DNA from: Planococcus citreus
GTDB lineage: Bacteria; Bacillota; Bacilli; Bacillales_A; Planococcaceae
Assembly (NCBI RefSeq): GCF_003664125.1
Contig: NZ_RCCP01000005.1
Location: 62,001-126,000 of the forward strand
Direction of reading: 5' to 3'
DNA length: 64,000 bases
Below the pieces are notes generated by a model. The model was not told the origin of the DNA, did no database searches, and worked only from the letters and a program-made list of their open reading frames with translations. Below are positions 1 to 9,967 of this stretch, one piece after another. The stretch's first letter is position 1; each line of letters begins with the position of its first letter. Position numbers and translations under genes: made by a program.

Positions 1-407
1 GCGCGGATTTCTTCGGGTCGCAGTGCATCGTCGTCGCCATCGACGCGAAAAGAAACGGGGACAGCTGGGACGTCTACACGCATGGAGGCCGCAACCGAAC
101 CGAATGGGATGCGATCGAATGGGCGAAAAAAGCGGTCGCTTTAGGGGCTGGGGAGTTGCTTTTGACCAGCATGGACAGCGATGGCCAGAAAGACGGATTC
201 GATGTCGAACTCACGAAGGCGGTGCGTGACGCCGTCGAAGTGCCTGTCATCGCAAGTGGCGGTGCAGGAAATCGTGAGCATTTCAAGGAAGTATTCGAAC
301 AGTCAGATGCGGATGCAGCACTTGCGGCATCGATCTTCCATTATAAAGAAACGAGCGTCAGAGAAGTGAAACAGTATCTGCAGCGAGAAGGAGTGAATAT
401 CCGGTGA
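1..407 (+). CDS. hisF: Imidazole glycerol phosphate synthase cyclase subunit HisF, 3' part only
   Basis: This is the C-terminal half of HisF; the gene starts before the window and its frame is open from base 3. HisF closes the imidazole ring of histidine (IGP plus AICAR) with ammonia delivered by HisH. The (beta-alpha)8-barrel phosphate-binding strand is visible as [11 protein letters not shown], and an [12 protein letters not shown] segment near the end is typical of the family. The stop codon TGA (405-407) overlaps the GTG start of hisIE, so the two are translationally coupled at the end of the his operon. The call is secure; only the N-terminus is missing. Confidence 0.96.
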   Translation, partial: ADFFGSQCIVVAIDAKRNGDSWDVYTHGGRNRTEWDAIEWAKKAVALGAGELLLTSMDSDGQKDGFDVELTKAVRDAVEVPVIASGGAGNREHFKEVFEQSDADAALAASIFHYKETSVREVKQYLQREGVNIR

Positions 408-1027
408 CAAATGTGAAATACGACGAAAACGGGTTAGTGCCCGTCATATTACAAGATGCAACTACAAAACAAGTGCTGACTTTGGCCTATGCCAATGAAG
501 AAGCGGTCAAGCGCACGATCGACACGAAAGAAACTTGGCTGTATTCAAGAAGCCGCCAAGAACTTTGGAATAAAGGCGCGACCAGCGGCAATACACAGAC
601 CGTCCAGTCCGTACAGATTGATTGCGACGGCGATTCCTTGATTTATGAAGTGATCCCGAATGGCCCGGCCTGCCATACAGGAGAGACAAGCTGTTTCCAT
701 GAAACATTGGCAGGGGAACGTGCTGCTTCAGCATCAGATATGATTACAGAGCTCAGCGCGTTAATCAAACAACGCGAAACGGATATGCCGGAAGGCGCTT
801 ATACGACGTATCTATTTGAAGAAGGCGTCGATAAGATCTGCAAGAAAGTCGGGGAAGAAGCGGCAGAAGTCATCATCGCTGCGAAAAACCGCGATGCGCG
901 TGAACTGGCAACGGAAAGCGCAGACTTGCTATACCATCTCCTCGTGCTTCTCCAAGAACAGAAAGTCGATTTTAAAGAAGTGACGGGCGTGCTCGAAGAA
1001 CGCCACGCCGCGAAAAAGGACAAGTAA
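404..1027 (+). CDS. hisI: Bifunctional phosphoribosyl-AMP cyclohydrolase / phosphoribosyl-ATP pyrophosphatase
   Basis: HisIE fusion of 207 aa carrying out the second and third steps of histidine synthesis. The N-terminal ~110 residues are the cyclohydrolase, with metal and substrate residues in the D-C-D region (QIDCDGD) and CHTGETSCF. The C-terminal ~95 residues are the helical pyrophosphohydrolase ([29 protein letters not shown]). It starts at GTG 404, overlapping the hisF stop by four bases, and is the last gene of the his operon; a short hairpin terminator follows before the next gene. Length is normal for the fused enzyme of Bacillales. Confidence 0.96.
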   Translation: MTNVKYDENGLVPVILQDATTKQVLTLAYANEEAVKRTIDTKETWLYSRSRQELWNKGATSGNTQTVQSVQIDCDGDSLIYEVIPNGPACHTGETSCFHETLAGERAASASDMITELSALIKQRETDMPEGAYTTYLFEEGVDKICKKVGEEAAEVIIAAKNRDARELATESADLLYHLLVLLQEQKVDFKEVTGVLEERHAAKKDK

Positions 1028-1041
1028 ATAATAGGGAAATA

Positions 1042-1093
1042 TGCTATAATAACAGCACATTTAGGGATAGGAACGATTTCGATCGTTCCTTTT
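1042..1093 (+). promoter_or_regulatory. Extended -10 promoter followed by an intrinsic-terminator-like hairpin
   Basis: An extended -10 (TG-C-TATAAT, 1042-1050) with no good -35 lies just after hisIE. It is followed by a perfect 8-bp hairpin, GGAACGAT-TTCG-ATCGTTCC (1070-1089), and four T residues. The hairpin probably ends the his operon. If the promoter is real, the hairpin sits in the leader of the downstream TPR gene. Confidence 0.5.
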
Positions 1094-1112
1094 CCTGTTA
1101 CGGAGGCATATT

Positions 1113-2639
1113 TTGGAGAAAAACAAAAGAAAAAATTTCGATAATGTCGTATCATTCATTCCGACAGGGGAATTTTACTATCAAAAAGCACTCAAGGAGC
1201 TGCAGCGCGAACAATATGATAAAGCGTATAAGTATTTGCAGCGGGCGAAAGAACTGACTCCGGATGATCCGCTTATCCTCATGCATTACGGAGTGGTGCT
1301 GATGGAGCGGCAGGAATTCGAGCTGGCGATGGATGAATTGCGCACTGCCCATAAGCTCGATCCGGAAGAACCGAATATTTTATTCTTTTTAGCTGAAGTC
1401 CATGCACATCTGGGCTTGTTTTTTGATGCCCGGAAATATGCCAAGGCTTATCTCGAAAAGGATACCCGAGGGAGCTACGCGGCGGAAGCGATGGAAATCA
1501 TCGATTTTGCCGAACAGGAAGACTGGCAGTTGTTCGATGATGAAGGCGAAGCCCATAACAGCGAGTATTATTATTTGCAGGAAAAAGCGCGCCGGTTGAT
1601 GGAACAAGGCAAGTTTCCGGAGGCGATCGAGTTATTGGAAGAAGTCATCGAAGAAAAGCCGGATTTCTGGGGGGCCTATAATAACCTGGCGCTGGCGTAT
1701 TTTTATGTCGGGGAAACGGAAATGGCGAAATCGCTTCTTCACGAAGTGCTTCGCAGAAATACCGGCAACCTGCACGCCTTATGCAATTTAGCAGTGTTCC
1801 ATTATTATGAGAAAAATGATGAATTGGACGATATCCTCAGCTTGCTGAAAAAGATCCAGCCCTATGTCTTTGAACATCGCTATAAACTGGGCGCGACCTT
1901 CGCTTTGGTCGGCAAATATAAAGAAGCCTACCGCTGGCTGAAAAGCCTCCAAAAACGCGGATTTGATGGAGACCCGGCGTTTTACTTCTGGCTGTCGCAT
2001 GCCGCGTATCATTCGGGCCATGAAGAAACTGCCAAATATGCATGGGAGCAATTGAAGCGGATGGATCCGGCAAAAGAAGGGTATGAACCGTGGGGAGAGC
2101 AGGCGGTGATGCCGCATGCGGATGCGCTTGAACATGATCGTGATTTTCTCATCCGTAAACTTGACCACCCCCATTTAAGCGAGCGGATTTACGGTTTGTT
2201 CCTGCTTGGGAAATCTTCCCATAAGCAGGAAATCATCTCGCATCCGAATTGGCTGAAATCAGAGCAGCCATCGGTTTTGGAAACCTATATGCTCGGCTAC
2301 GCGCTCGGCCATCCATTCCGCGAATCGGTCAAAGAAGAAAAAGCCTTTTTGCGTGCGATGGAAACAGCGGAGCGCTTGTATTACCAAAAAGGAATGGTCG
2401 ACCGCGAAAATGACGGCATTTTCCAATTGTGGTTCATGCTAGCAGAACAGGCTTTTGCTGCGCAATATGCGTTCCGCAATCCCGCAGCACTTGCCGCTGC
2501 TGTCAGCTATATGGTTGAAGCGGCAGAAAAACGGGAAACAACAAAAAAAGCAGTCGCTGCAAAATTCGGCACATCTGCTGCCACAATGGCCAAATATGTC
2601 GATGAATTAAGCGGGTTTTTGCCGAATTTCAAGGACTAG
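1113..2639 (+). CDS. yvcD: Tetratricopeptide-repeat protein (YvcD-like)
   Basis: A 508-aa cytoplasmic protein with several TPR units in the N-terminal half: clear repeats near residues 15-48, 49-82 and 153-220, with the usual A/G/Y spacing (for example AYKYLQRAKELTPDDP and AIELLEEVIEEKPDFWGAYNNLA). The C-terminal ~200 residues do not show obvious repeats. No signal peptide or catalytic motif is visible. It starts at TTG 1113 behind ACGGAGG. Position between hisI and trxB matches yvcD of B. subtilis. Function is unknown; TPR arrays generally bind protein partners. Confidence 0.8.
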   Translation: MEKNKRKNFDNVVSFIPTGEFYYQKALKELQREQYDKAYKYLQRAKELTPDDPLILMHYGVVLMERQEFELAMDELRTAHKLDPEEPNILFFLAEVHAHLGLFFDARKYAKAYLEKDTRGSYAAEAMEIIDFAEQEDWQLFDDEGEAHNSEYYYLQEKARRLMEQGKFPEAIELLEEVIEEKPDFWGAYNNLALAYFYVGETEMAKSLLHEVLRRNTGNLHALCNLAVFHYYEKNDELDDILSLLKKIQPYVFEHRYKLGATFALVGKYKEAYRWLKSLQKRGFDGDPAFYFWLSHAAYHSGHEETAKYAWEQLKRMDPAKEGYEPWGEQAVMPHADALEHDRDFLIRKLDHPHLSERIYGLFLLGKSSHKQEIISHPNWLKSEQPSVLETYMLGYALGHPFRESVKEEKAFLRAMETAERLYYQKGMVDRENDGIFQLWFMLAEQAFAAQYAFRNPAALAAAVSYMVEAAEKRETTKKAVAAKFGTSAATMAKYVDELSGFLPNFKD

Positions 2640-2648
2640 GCATAAAAG

Positions 2649-2677
2649 TTGAAGGCGACAGTTTATTGCTTTACGAT
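2649..2677 (+). promoter_or_regulatory. Candidate SigA promoter for trxB
   Basis: TTGAAG (2649-2654), 17-bp spacer, TACGAT (2672-2677), with the trxB ribosome-binding site GAGGAGGG directly downstream. The -10 is imperfect, so this is a reasonable but not certain call. Confidence 0.5.
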
Positions 2678-2691
2678 TTAGCTATTGATAA

Positions 2692-3666
<975 letters not shown>

Positions 3667-3760
3667 CGCTTTCTTAATCCCTTTGTAACAGCATTGTCAT
3701 GCAAAAGAGGTATAGTAAGTAATGTAAATCAACCCCCTTTTTATATAGTTATTTTTGACA

Positions 3761-3800
3761 GGCTGCTTTCCGGATTGTCCGGGGAGTGGCCTCTTTTTTT
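3761..3800 (+). terminator. Intrinsic terminator after trxB
   Basis: Fourteen-bp stem (3761-3774 with 3778-3791) containing several G-U pairs, three-base loop, then a run of T. It separates trxB from the yvcI operon. Confidence 0.7.
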
Positions 3801-3808
3801 GCATTCTT

Positions 3809-3838
3809 TTGCATGACACGCCAGGATAGATGTATAAT
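3809..3838 (+). promoter_or_regulatory. SigA promoter of the yvcI-rapZ-yvcK-whiA-crh operon
   Basis: TTGCAT (3809-3814), 18-bp spacer, perfect TATAAT (3833-3838). Transcription would start near 3845, which rules out the in-frame ATG at 3837 and fixes the yvcI start further down. Confidence 0.7.
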
Positions 3839-3872
3839 GAAAATAGTTTATATTAGATGCGGAGTGGCAAAT

Positions 3873-4358
3873 GTGCAGCGAATCGCGAATTTATTGCTAA
3901 TAGAGAATGGCAAAGTATTATTGATGAAAAAGCCGCGCAGGGATTGGTACGTAGCTCCTGGCGGCAAAATGGAAAGCGGTGAATCGATTTATGAAGCGGC
4001 CATCCGTGAGTTCAGGGAAGAAACGGATACAGAGCCGTTGGGCGTTCACTTGAAGGGCGTCTACACCATGATGATCCAAGAAGGCGGACAGACAGTGGAT
4101 GAATGGATGCTATTCACGTTCCGGGCGACACAGTTCCGCGGGATCCCATTCGAAGAAACGCGTGAAGGGATTCTCGAATGGCATCCAGTAGAAAGTCTGC
4201 ATACCCTGCCGATGGCGGAAGGGGACCGGACAAACCTATTGTTTGCGGCTTATCAGGAAGGGGTCCAATACGGGACCTTCTATTATACGCCAGAGTTCGA
4301 ACTGCTAGAAGAGAACATCCAATCATCGACTGAAGAGGTGAACCGCCAGCATGGATAA
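3873..4358 (+). CDS. yvcI: NUDIX hydrolase (YvcI-like)
   Basis: A NUDIX pyrophosphohydrolase of about 161 aa acting on an unknown nucleoside-diphosphate-linked substrate. The 23-residue Nudix box is visible near residues 30-53: it begins GGKMESGES and continues with REFREETD, giving the metal-binding REXXEE pattern. The reading frame is open further upstream, but the promoter at 3809-3838 and a GGAG ribosome-binding site eight bases away favour the GTG at 3873 (product starting MQRIANLLL). It overlaps rapZ by eight bases and is the first gene of the operon. Confidence 0.85.
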   Translation: MQRIANLLLIENGKVLLMKKPRRDWYVAPGGKMESGESIYEAAIREFREETDTEPLGVHLKGVYTMMIQEGGQTVDEWMLFTFRATQFRGIPFEETREGILEWHPVESLHTLPMAEGDRTNLLFAAYQEGVQYGTFYYTPEFELLEENIQSSTEEVNRQHG

Positions 4359-5232
4359 GCATATCGAAGAAACCGAATTGATCATTATCACCGGCATGTC
4401 CGGTGCGGGCAAGACAGTGGCGATCCAAAGTTTTGAAGACCTCGGTTTTTTCACGATCGATAATCTTCCACCGGCACTCCTCCCGACATTCATCAAATTG
4501 ATGCGGGATTCGGGCAAATCGATGAAGCGCGTCGCAGCAGTCATGGACCTTCGCGGCGGCGATTTTTTCGCCAGCCTCGTCGATGCAATCGATGACCTCT
4601 CCAAAGAACCGGAAGTGGCGATCACGATCCTGTTTCTCGATGCGGAAAACCAGACGCTCGTCAGCCGTTATAAAGAAACACGCCGTTCCCACCCATTATC
4701 GCCGGGCGGACTTGTGCTTGGCGGCATCAAAAAAGAACGGGATATGCTGAAAGACTTGCAAGGACGGGCCCATTATATGTATAACACGTCAGAAATGAGC
4801 CCGCGCCAGCTGAAGGAGAAAATCACGTCGGATTTCGCTTCGAAAACGAGCAATGTCTTTACGGTCAATTTGATGTCTTTCGGCTTTAAGCATGGCATGC
4901 CGATTGACGCCGACCTGGTGTTCGATGTGCGTTTTTTGCCGAATCCTTATTATATAGAAGAATTGAATCCGCAATCGGGCTTGGATCAGCCGGTTTCCGA
5001 TTATGTCTTGAAGTGGCAGGAAACGCAGACGTTGGTGAGTAAGCTTGAGGATTTATTCGATTTCATGATTCCCCAGTACAAACAAGAAGGCAAAGCACAA
5101 TTGGTCATTGCTTTTGGCTGCACAGGCGGCCAGCATCGATCCGTGACGCTTGCCGAGTATTTCGGGAAATACCTATCGAAAAACAACAAAGTCAGCATTA
5201 CGCATAGAGATGTGAAAATCAGAAAGGGCTGA
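4351..5232 (+). CDS. rapZ: RapZ/YvcJ family nucleotide-binding protein
   Basis: A 293-aa P-loop protein that hydrolyses ATP/GTP. In Enterobacteria RapZ directs RNase E to the GlmZ sRNA, while in Bacillus YvcJ is linked to competence and phosphorylation, so the RNA role should not be transferred without care. Walker A is GMSGAGKT at residues 15-22; the C-terminal signature [10 protein letters not shown] is at 256-265. It lies in the conserved order yvcI-rapZ-yvcK-whiA-crh. It overlaps yvcI by eight bases and yvcK begins four bases after it, so the group is translated from one message. Confidence 0.95.
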   Translation: MDKHIEETELIIITGMSGAGKTVAIQSFEDLGFFTIDNLPPALLPTFIKLMRDSGKSMKRVAAVMDLRGGDFFASLVDAIDDLSKEPEVAITILFLDAENQTLVSRYKETRRSHPLSPGGLVLGGIKKERDMLKDLQGRAHYMYNTSEMSPRQLKEKITSDFASKTSNVFTVNLMSFGFKHGMPIDADLVFDVRFLPNPYYIEELNPQSGLDQPVSDYVLKWQETQTLVSKLEDLFDFMIPQYKQEGKAQLVIAFGCTGGQHRSVTLAEYFGKYLSKNNKVSITHRDVKIRKG

Positions 5233-5236
5233 GCAT

Positions 5237-6232
5237 ATGGAAAAAAGTCTCCAGCAAAAACGAGTCGTAATCATCGGGGGCGGAACCGGTCTGTCCACTT
5301 TGCTGAGGGGCTTAAAAACTTTTCCGCTCGACTTGACGGCAATTGTGACAGTGGCAGATGACGGTGGAAGCTCCGGGCGTTTGCGCGATGACTTGGATAT
5401 CCCGCCGCCAGGAGACATCCGCAACGTCATGGCTGCGCTGTCGGATGCCGAACCATTGGTGGCTGAAATGTTCCAATACCGCTTCAAGCATTCGCTTGAT
5501 TTGGAAGGGCATTCATTGGGCAATCTGATGCTTGCGGCATTGACTGATTTGACAGGCGATTTTTCACACGCGGTCCGGGAAATGAGCCGTGTTTTGAACG
5601 TCAACGGCACGGTTTTGCCTGCCGCCAATCAATTGGTCACATTGAACGCAGAGCTTGAAGATGGAACCATCATCAAAGGCGAGTCCAAAATCCCCGCCTA
5701 TCTGCAGCCGATCAAGCGTGTATTCCTCGAACCTGCCGGCGTCAAGACATTGCCGGATACCATACAGGCGATTCAATCTGCGGATGTCATCGTCATTGGG
5801 CCGGGTTCCTTGTACACGAGCATTTTGCCGAATTTGCTCGTGAAGGATATCAAAAAAGCGCTGCTCGAAGCGAAGGCAAGGAAAATATACATTTGCAACC
5901 TGATGACCCAAGCGGGTGAAACTTACGGCTATACGGCTTCAGATCATGTGAAAGCCCTTTACGACCATGTAGGCGTGAACTTTCTCGATGCCATTCTGAT
6001 CGATAAAGTCCAAATGCCGCAAGGAGTGGCTGAAAGATACAAAAAAGAAAAAGCATGGCCGGTAGAATACGATGAAGAACGCCTGAGAAATATGGGGCTT
6101 GAAGTATATCGCCATGACATTGCGAATATTTTCGGGGAAGCCGTCCGGCATGAACCGATGAAAGTGGCGAAATGGCTTTTTGAATACACCAGCAGCGAAT
6201 CACAGGAACCATCGCAGCGCCGGTATTCCTAA
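5237..6232 (+). CDS. yvcK: Gluconeogenesis factor YvcK/MgfK
   Basis: A 331-aa CofD-like protein. In B. subtilis YvcK is needed for growth on gluconeogenic carbon sources and for normal cell shape, and it binds UDP-sugars. The N-terminal nucleotide-sugar-binding loop GGGTGLS is at residues 14-20, followed by the family signature VADDGGSSGRLR. A second conserved patch is IGPGSLYTSILPNLLV. It sits between rapZ and whiA with gaps of 4 and 21 bases. The last ~15 residues (SSESQEPSQRRYS) are low in conservation. Confidence 0.95.
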   Translation: MEKSLQQKRVVIIGGGTGLSTLLRGLKTFPLDLTAIVTVADDGGSSGRLRDDLDIPPPGDIRNVMAALSDAEPLVAEMFQYRFKHSLDLEGHSLGNLMLAALTDLTGDFSHAVREMSRVLNVNGTVLPAANQLVTLNAELEDGTIIKGESKIPAYLQPIKRVFLEPAGVKTLPDTIQAIQSADVIVIGPGSLYTSILPNLLVKDIKKALLEAKARKIYICNLMTQAGETYGYTASDHVKALYDHVGVNFLDAILIDKVQMPQGVAERYKKEKAWPVEYDEERLRNMGLEVYRHDIANIFGEAVRHEPMKVAKWLFEYTSSESQEPSQRRYS

Positions 6233-6253
6233 AGCTTGAAAGGGGGGGCGTAA

Positions 6254-7204
6254 TTGTCTTTTGCATCAGAAACAAAAAAAGAAATGACCCAGATTGAAGT
6301 AGACGATTGCTGCGGCAAGGCAGAGCTGTCGGCGATGATCCGCATGAACGGTACGCTGTCATTTTCCAACCGCCAGCTGAGCCTGGATATCCAAACGGAA
6401 AACGCAGCCATCGCGAGAAGGATCTATACTTTGCTCAAGCGCTTCTACAAAGCGTATCCAGTGGAACTCTTGGTCCGTAAAAAAATGCGTTTGAAAAAGA
6501 ATAATGTCTATATATGCCGCTTACGGGAAGGCGCGAAATTCGTGCTTGAGGATTTGTTGATCTTGTCGGAAGGCTTTCAGTTCCAACAGGATATCTCGCC
6601 TGAGTTGATCTCGACGACGTGCTGCAAGCGCTCTTATTTACGCGGTGCCTTTTTGGCCGGAGGGTCGGTCAACAATCCCGAAACGTCCTCTTATCATTTG
6701 GAAGTGTATTCTTCCTATAAAGACCACGCTGAAGCGCTGGTCATCCTGATGAACCATTTCCAGTTGAACGCGAAAATGATTGAACGGAAAAAAGGGTTTG
6801 TGACCTATTTGAAGGAAGCTGAGAAAATTTCCGATTTCCTCAGCCTGACAGGTGCCCATTCAGCGCTATTGAAATTCGAGGATGTCCGCATTCTCCGCGA
6901 TATGCGTAATAGCGTCAATCGCTTAGTCAATTGCGAAACGGCCAATTTGAATAAAACGATCGATGCGGCGCTGCGGCAAATTGAAAACATCCGCTTTATC
7001 GACCAAGTAATCGGAATCGACCAATTGCCGGACCGCCTGAAAGAGATAGCCCGCTTGCGTGTGGAGTACCAGGATGTCACACTGAAAGAACTCGGCGAGA
7101 TGGTATCGACAGGAAAAGTGAGCAAGTCAGGCGTCAACCACAGGCTCCGGAAAATCGATGAGATTGCCGAGTCGTTAAGAAAAGGCGAAACGATCAGCCG
7201 TTAA
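6254..7204 (+). CDS. whiA: DNA-binding protein WhiA
   Basis: A 316-aa protein with an N-terminal degenerate LAGLIDADG homing-endonuclease-like domain (about residues 10-200, including [13 protein letters not shown]) and a C-terminal helix-turn-helix ([25 protein letters not shown]). It regulates sporulation genes in Streptomyces and affects division and chromosome segregation in Bacillus. The LAGLIDADG catalytic acids are lost in this family, so no nuclease activity is expected. It starts at TTG 6254 behind AAGGGGGGGCG. It is co-transcribed with yvcK and crh. Confidence 0.96.
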   Translation: MSFASETKKEMTQIEVDDCCGKAELSAMIRMNGTLSFSNRQLSLDIQTENAAIARRIYTLLKRFYKAYPVELLVRKKMRLKKNNVYICRLREGAKFVLEDLLILSEGFQFQQDISPELISTTCCKRSYLRGAFLAGGSVNNPETSSYHLEVYSSYKDHAEALVILMNHFQLNAKMIERKKGFVTYLKEAEKISDFLSLTGAHSALLKFEDVRILRDMRNSVNRLVNCETANLNKTIDAALRQIENIRFIDQVIGIDQLPDRLKEIARLRVEYQDVTLKELGEMVSTGKVSKSGVNHRLRKIDEIAESLRKGETISR

Positions 7205-7261
7205 ACGGGCTGCTCTTTTCTATAGATTGCGTGAGAGTCAAGTTTTCGGAGGAGGATATGC

Positions 7262-7519
7262 ATGGTAGAAAAACAAGTGGAAGTGCAATTGAAATCAGGA
7301 TTACAAGCGAGGCAGGCCGCATTGTTCGTACAGGAAGCCAACCGCTATAGTTCGGATGTCTATTTGGAAAAAGGCGACAAGAAAGTCAATGCCAAGAGCA
7401 TCATGGGCATCATGAGCCTAGCTGTCAGCAAAGGCACGAACGTCACGATTTCAGCCGACGGCGCTGACGAAGAATCAGCCGTCGATGCGCTGGCGCAATT
7501 GATCGATAAAGAAGCTTAA
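7262..7519 (+). CDS. crh: Catabolite-repression HPr-like protein Crh
   Basis: An 85-aa HPr paralogue. The residue that PTS enzyme I phosphorylates in HPr (His15) is Gln15 here, within SGLQAR, while the HPr-kinase site Ser46 is kept (KSIMGIM). It therefore cannot carry PTS phosphate but can be phosphorylated on Ser46 and act as a CcpA co-repressor, as known for Crh. The Gln15/Ser46 combination and its place after whiA separate it from true HPr (ptsH). It is the last gene of the operon, followed by a bidirectional terminator. Confidence 0.96.
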   Translation: MVEKQVEVQLKSGLQARQAALFVQEANRYSSDVYLEKGDKKVNAKSIMGIMSLAVSKGTNVTISADGADEESAVDALAQLIDKEA

Positions 7520-7539
7520 AGCCAAGCGCATTAAGCACC

Positions 7540-7576
7540 AAAAAAGAGCTGCCCCGTAAGCGGGACAGCTCTTTTT
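7540..7576. terminator. Bidirectional terminator between crh and clpP
   Basis: GAGCTG-CCCCG with loop TAAG and CGGG-ACAGCTC, flanked by A-runs and T-runs on both sides. It serves the convergent crh (plus) and clpP (minus) messages. Confidence 0.85.
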
Positions 7577-7583
7577 GTGTAAC

Positions 7584-8195
7584 TTAATCTTCTTTTTCGT
7601 GGTTTTCCGGCAATTTGTTGCGGGTGATGATTTGGTCGATCAGACCGTATTCCAGTGCACGTTCTGCAGTCATGAAGTTATCACGGTCTGTATCGCGTGA
7701 AATCACTTCAAGCGGCTGGCCAGTACGTTCAGATAGAATTTGGTTCAATTTCTCGCGCAAGAACAGGATGCGTTTCGCGGCGATTTCAATTTCAGTCGCT
7801 TGCCCTTGAGCTCCGCCAAGTGGTTGGTGGATCATGACTTCAGCGTTTGGCAATGCATAGCGTTTGCCTTTTGTGCCGGCTGCGAGAAGGAAAGCACCCA
7901 TGGATGCAGCCATGCCGATGCACACTGTTTGGACATCTGGCTTGATAAATTGCATAACATCGTAGATCGCCATGCCGGCCGTGATGCTGCCGCCTGGGCT
8001 GTTGATGTAGATGGAAATGTCTTTTTCCGGATCTTCAGCTTCAAGGAATAGCAATTGCGCGACGATGGAGTTGGCGACGTTGTCATCGATTCCGCTGCCG
8101 AGCATGATGACGCGGTCTTTCAATAGGCGTGAATAGATATCGTATGCGCGTTCGCCTCTGCTTGTCTGTTCGATTACTGTAGGGATTAAATTCAT
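7584..8195 (-). CDS. clpP: ATP-dependent Clp protease proteolytic subunit ClpP
   Basis: A 203-aa serine protease forming the tetradecameric chamber served by ClpC, ClpX and ClpE. The catalytic triad is readable: Ser98 (GMAASMGAF), His123 (MIHQPLGG) and Asp172 (TDRDNF). The frame is open 27 codons further upstream, but the product begins [10 protein letters not shown] at 8195, behind GGAGGAAAT, which matches ClpP of B. subtilis. It is monocistronic and convergent with crh. A CtsR operator covers its promoter, so heat and protein stress should induce it. Confidence 0.97.
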   Translation of the reverse strand: MNLIPTVIEQTSRGERAYDIYSRLLKDRVIMLGSGIDDNVANSIVAQLLFLEAEDPEKDISIYINSPGGSITAGMAIYDVMQFIKPDVQTVCIGMAASMGAFLLAAGTKGKRYALPNAEVMIHQPLGGAQGQATEIEIAAKRILFLREKLNQILSERTGQPLEVISRDTDRDNFMTAERALEYGLIDQIITRNKLPENHEKED

Positions 8196-8256
8196 GGATA
8201 ATTTCCTCCTTCGGGTAAATGTAAGTGCTACTGAAACACTGTTCAGCCGTACATTC

Positions 8257-8287
8257 ATCATACACATCATGGTCAATGAAGGTCAAA
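8257..8287 (-). promoter_or_regulatory. SigA promoter with overlapping CtsR operator for clpP
   Basis: On the minus strand TTGACC (8281-8286), 18-bp spacer, TATGAT (8257-8262). On the plus strand the same bases carry GGTCAAT-GAA-GGTCAAA (8271-8287), the CtsR direct heptad repeat with a 3-bp gap and one mismatch. The repeat covers the -35, so a bound repressor would block RNA polymerase. Confidence 0.85.
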
Positions 8288-8310
8288 TCTAACGAATTGA
8301 AAATAGGCGC

Positions 8311-8339
8311 TTGAAATACGGGGAAAGCTTTTGTATAAT
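8311..8339 (+). promoter_or_regulatory. SigA promoter for the tRNA-Arg gene
   Basis: TTGAAA (8311-8316), 17-bp spacer, perfect TATAAT (8334-8339), placing the start about 17 bases before the mature tRNA. Confidence 0.8.
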
Positions 8340-8361
8340 AGAAAAGTCGCGAACAACATTT

Positions 8362-8433
8362 GCCCTCGTAGTGTAAAGGATAACACGTAAGATTCCGGTT
8401 CTTGAGATGGGGGTTCGATTCCCTCCGAGGGTG
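8362..8433 (+). tRNA. tRNA-Arg (anticodon CCG)
   Basis: A 72-nt cloverleaf: acceptor GCCCTCG with CGAGGGT, D-stem GTGT/ACAC, anticodon stem TAAGA/TCTTG with loop TTCCGGT (anticodon CCG, reading CGG), a four-base variable loop, and T-arm GGGGG-TTCGATT-CCCTC. CCA is not encoded (GTAA follows the discriminator G) and must be added after transcription. It is a lone tRNA with its own promoter and terminator. Confidence 0.95.
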
Positions 8434-8442
8434 TAAAAAATG

Positions 8443-8480
8443 AAAAACCGCACAGCCTGCTAAAGGCTGTGCGGTTTTTT
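8443..8480 (+). terminator. Terminator after tRNA-Arg
   Basis: Stem AACCGCACAGCC / GGCTGTGCGGTT with a six-base loop and a T-run. Confidence 0.85.
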
Positions 8481-8589
8481 GTTGAATCTTTTTAGCGGCT
8501 GAAACGTAGAATCAGGTGTATTGGGTTTCAAGGAACGGATAGTCAGGGAAAACAAAAAATATTATTGTAAAAGAAAAGGAGACGGGAAA

Positions 8590-9168
8590 ATGAAAAAATT
8601 ACTTATTCCATTGCTATTGGTGGTTGGGCTGATCGTCGTTGCCATCGCCGTATTCGGTTCAAGCTATAATAATTTCGTTCAATTGGAAGAGGACGTCAAC
8701 CAATCGTATGCGCAACTCGAAAGCCAATTGCAGCGCAGGCTCGATCTAATCCCGAACTTGGTCGAGACAGTGAAAGGCTTTGCCGACCAGGAGCAAGAGG
8801 TCATCGATAGTGTCACAGAAGCCCGTTCAAGCATGGCGAATGCCGGATCAGTGGAAGAACAGGCCGAGGCTGACGCCGAATTGAGCGGCGCGCTCAGCCG
8901 CTTGCTCGTCGTCGTCGAGAACTATCCGGAAATCCGTTCGAGCGAGAACTTCCAACAATTATCCGATGAACTCGCCGGGACGGAAAATCGGATCGCAGTC
9001 GCCCGCCAGGACTATAATGGCTCGGTGACGGAATTCAACCGGGAAGTCCGCAGTTTCCCAGGCAATATGGTGGCGGGAATCTTCGGCTTTGACGAAAAGG
9101 AATATTTCGAAGCTGATGCCGGGGCAGAAGATGCACCCGATGTGGACTTTGGGACTGACGAAGAATGA
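8590..9168 (+). CDS. lemA: LemA family membrane protein
   Basis: A protein of about 192 aa with one N-terminal membrane segment (residues ~4-22, LIPLLLVVGLIVVAIAVFG) and a mainly helical LemA domain. The family hallmarks are LQRRLDLIPNLVETVKGF and the later ENFQQLSDELAGTENRIAVARQDYN. The frame is open from 8521, but ATG 8590 follows AAAGGAGACGGG and gives the usual N-terminus. Its stop overlaps the next gene by four bases; LemA and TPM-domain genes pair widely, which suggests a joint envelope role, but the biochemical function is not known. Confidence 0.93.
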   Translation: MKKLLIPLLLVVGLIVVAIAVFGSSYNNFVQLEEDVNQSYAQLESQLQRRLDLIPNLVETVKGFADQEQEVIDSVTEARSSMANAGSVEEQAEADAELSGALSRLLVVVENYPEIRSSENFQQLSDELAGTENRIAVARQDYNGSVTEFNREVRSFPGNMVAGIFGFDEKEYFEADAGAEDAPDVDFGTDEE

Positions 9169-9953
9169 TCCGAAGAATTCCTGTTTTGCTCTTGTTGCTG
9201 CTGATGATCGCCGGAACTGTGCAGGCGGCAGAATTTCCGGAGTTGACTGATGATATTTACATTCAGGATCTCGCCGGCGTCTTGAGCGAAGAGCAGGAAG
9301 CCGAGATCATGAGCCTGGGCGCTGGCTTAGAAGATGCGACAACTGCACAGATTGCTGTCATGGTCATCGATTCTTTGGAAGGTGAGCCGATTGAAAGCTA
9401 CGCGAATGAAGCCTTGCGGCATTATGGTGTAGGTTCAGCGGAAGAGAACAACGGCGTTCTGGTCGTGCTATCGATGACGGACCGCGAGATCTACATCGAA
9501 ATCGGTTACGGCCTCGAAGGCGCGCTTCCTGACGGGAAAGTGGGGCGCATATTGGATGATTATGCCGTTCCGTATTTGCGCGAAGACCAGCCGGACGAAG
9601 CGATCCTCAATACGTATCAAGCACTGTACAATGAAGTTGCTGCAGAATACGAGTGGGACGGAGAAGCGGCCAGTCCGCAGCCGCTCAATGAAGTGACACC
9701 AGGCAGCGAAGACAGCGAAGGCGGCATCATGCAGCCGATCGTGACGTTCCTGATCGTTCTTGTTTTACTGTTCCTGTTTACAGGAGGAGGTGGCGGCCGT
9801 GGACGTCGCGGCCGCGGCAGAACCATGAGGCGCGGCGGATTTTTCGGGCCCGGCAGTTTTGGCGGCGGCTTCGGCGGCGGTTCCGGCGGTGGAGGTTTCC
9901 GCGGCGGCGGGGGCGGCTCTTCAGGAGGCGGCGGAGCCGGGCGAGGCTTCTAA
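9165..9953 (+). CDS. TPM-domain (YgcG-type) exported membrane protein
   Basis: A 262-aa protein with a signal peptide (residues 1-~21, cleaved around VQA-AEF), an extracytoplasmic TPM domain (~residues 28-160, containing YIQDLAGVLS and EIYIEIGYGLEGALPD), a membrane helix (~190-210, IVTFLIVLVLLFLFTGG) and a very Gly/Arg-rich cytoplasmic tail of ~50 residues. TPM domains occur in thylakoid PSII repair proteins and in bacterial envelope proteins, some with reported phosphatase activity. It is coupled to lemA by an ATGA overlap. A specific substrate cannot be named. The Gly-rich tail ends in GGGGAGRGF. Confidence 0.9.
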   Translation: MIRRIPVLLLLLLMIAGTVQAAEFPELTDDIYIQDLAGVLSEEQEAEIMSLGAGLEDATTAQIAVMVIDSLEGEPIESYANEALRHYGVGSAEENNGVLVVLSMTDREIYIEIGYGLEGALPDGKVGRILDDYAVPYLREDQPDEAILNTYQALYNEVAAEYEWDGEAASPQPLNEVTPGSEDSEGGIMQPIVTFLIVLVLLFLFTGGGGGRGRRGRGRTMRRGGFFGPGSFGGGFGGGSGGGGFRGGGGGSSGGGGAGRGF

Positions 9954-9967
9954 TAAGGGGGAATGGC

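Noticed and set aside
3786-3872. Longer N-terminus for yvcI
   Set aside because: The extra codons overlap the promoter and the preceding terminator, so they would not be in the operon message.
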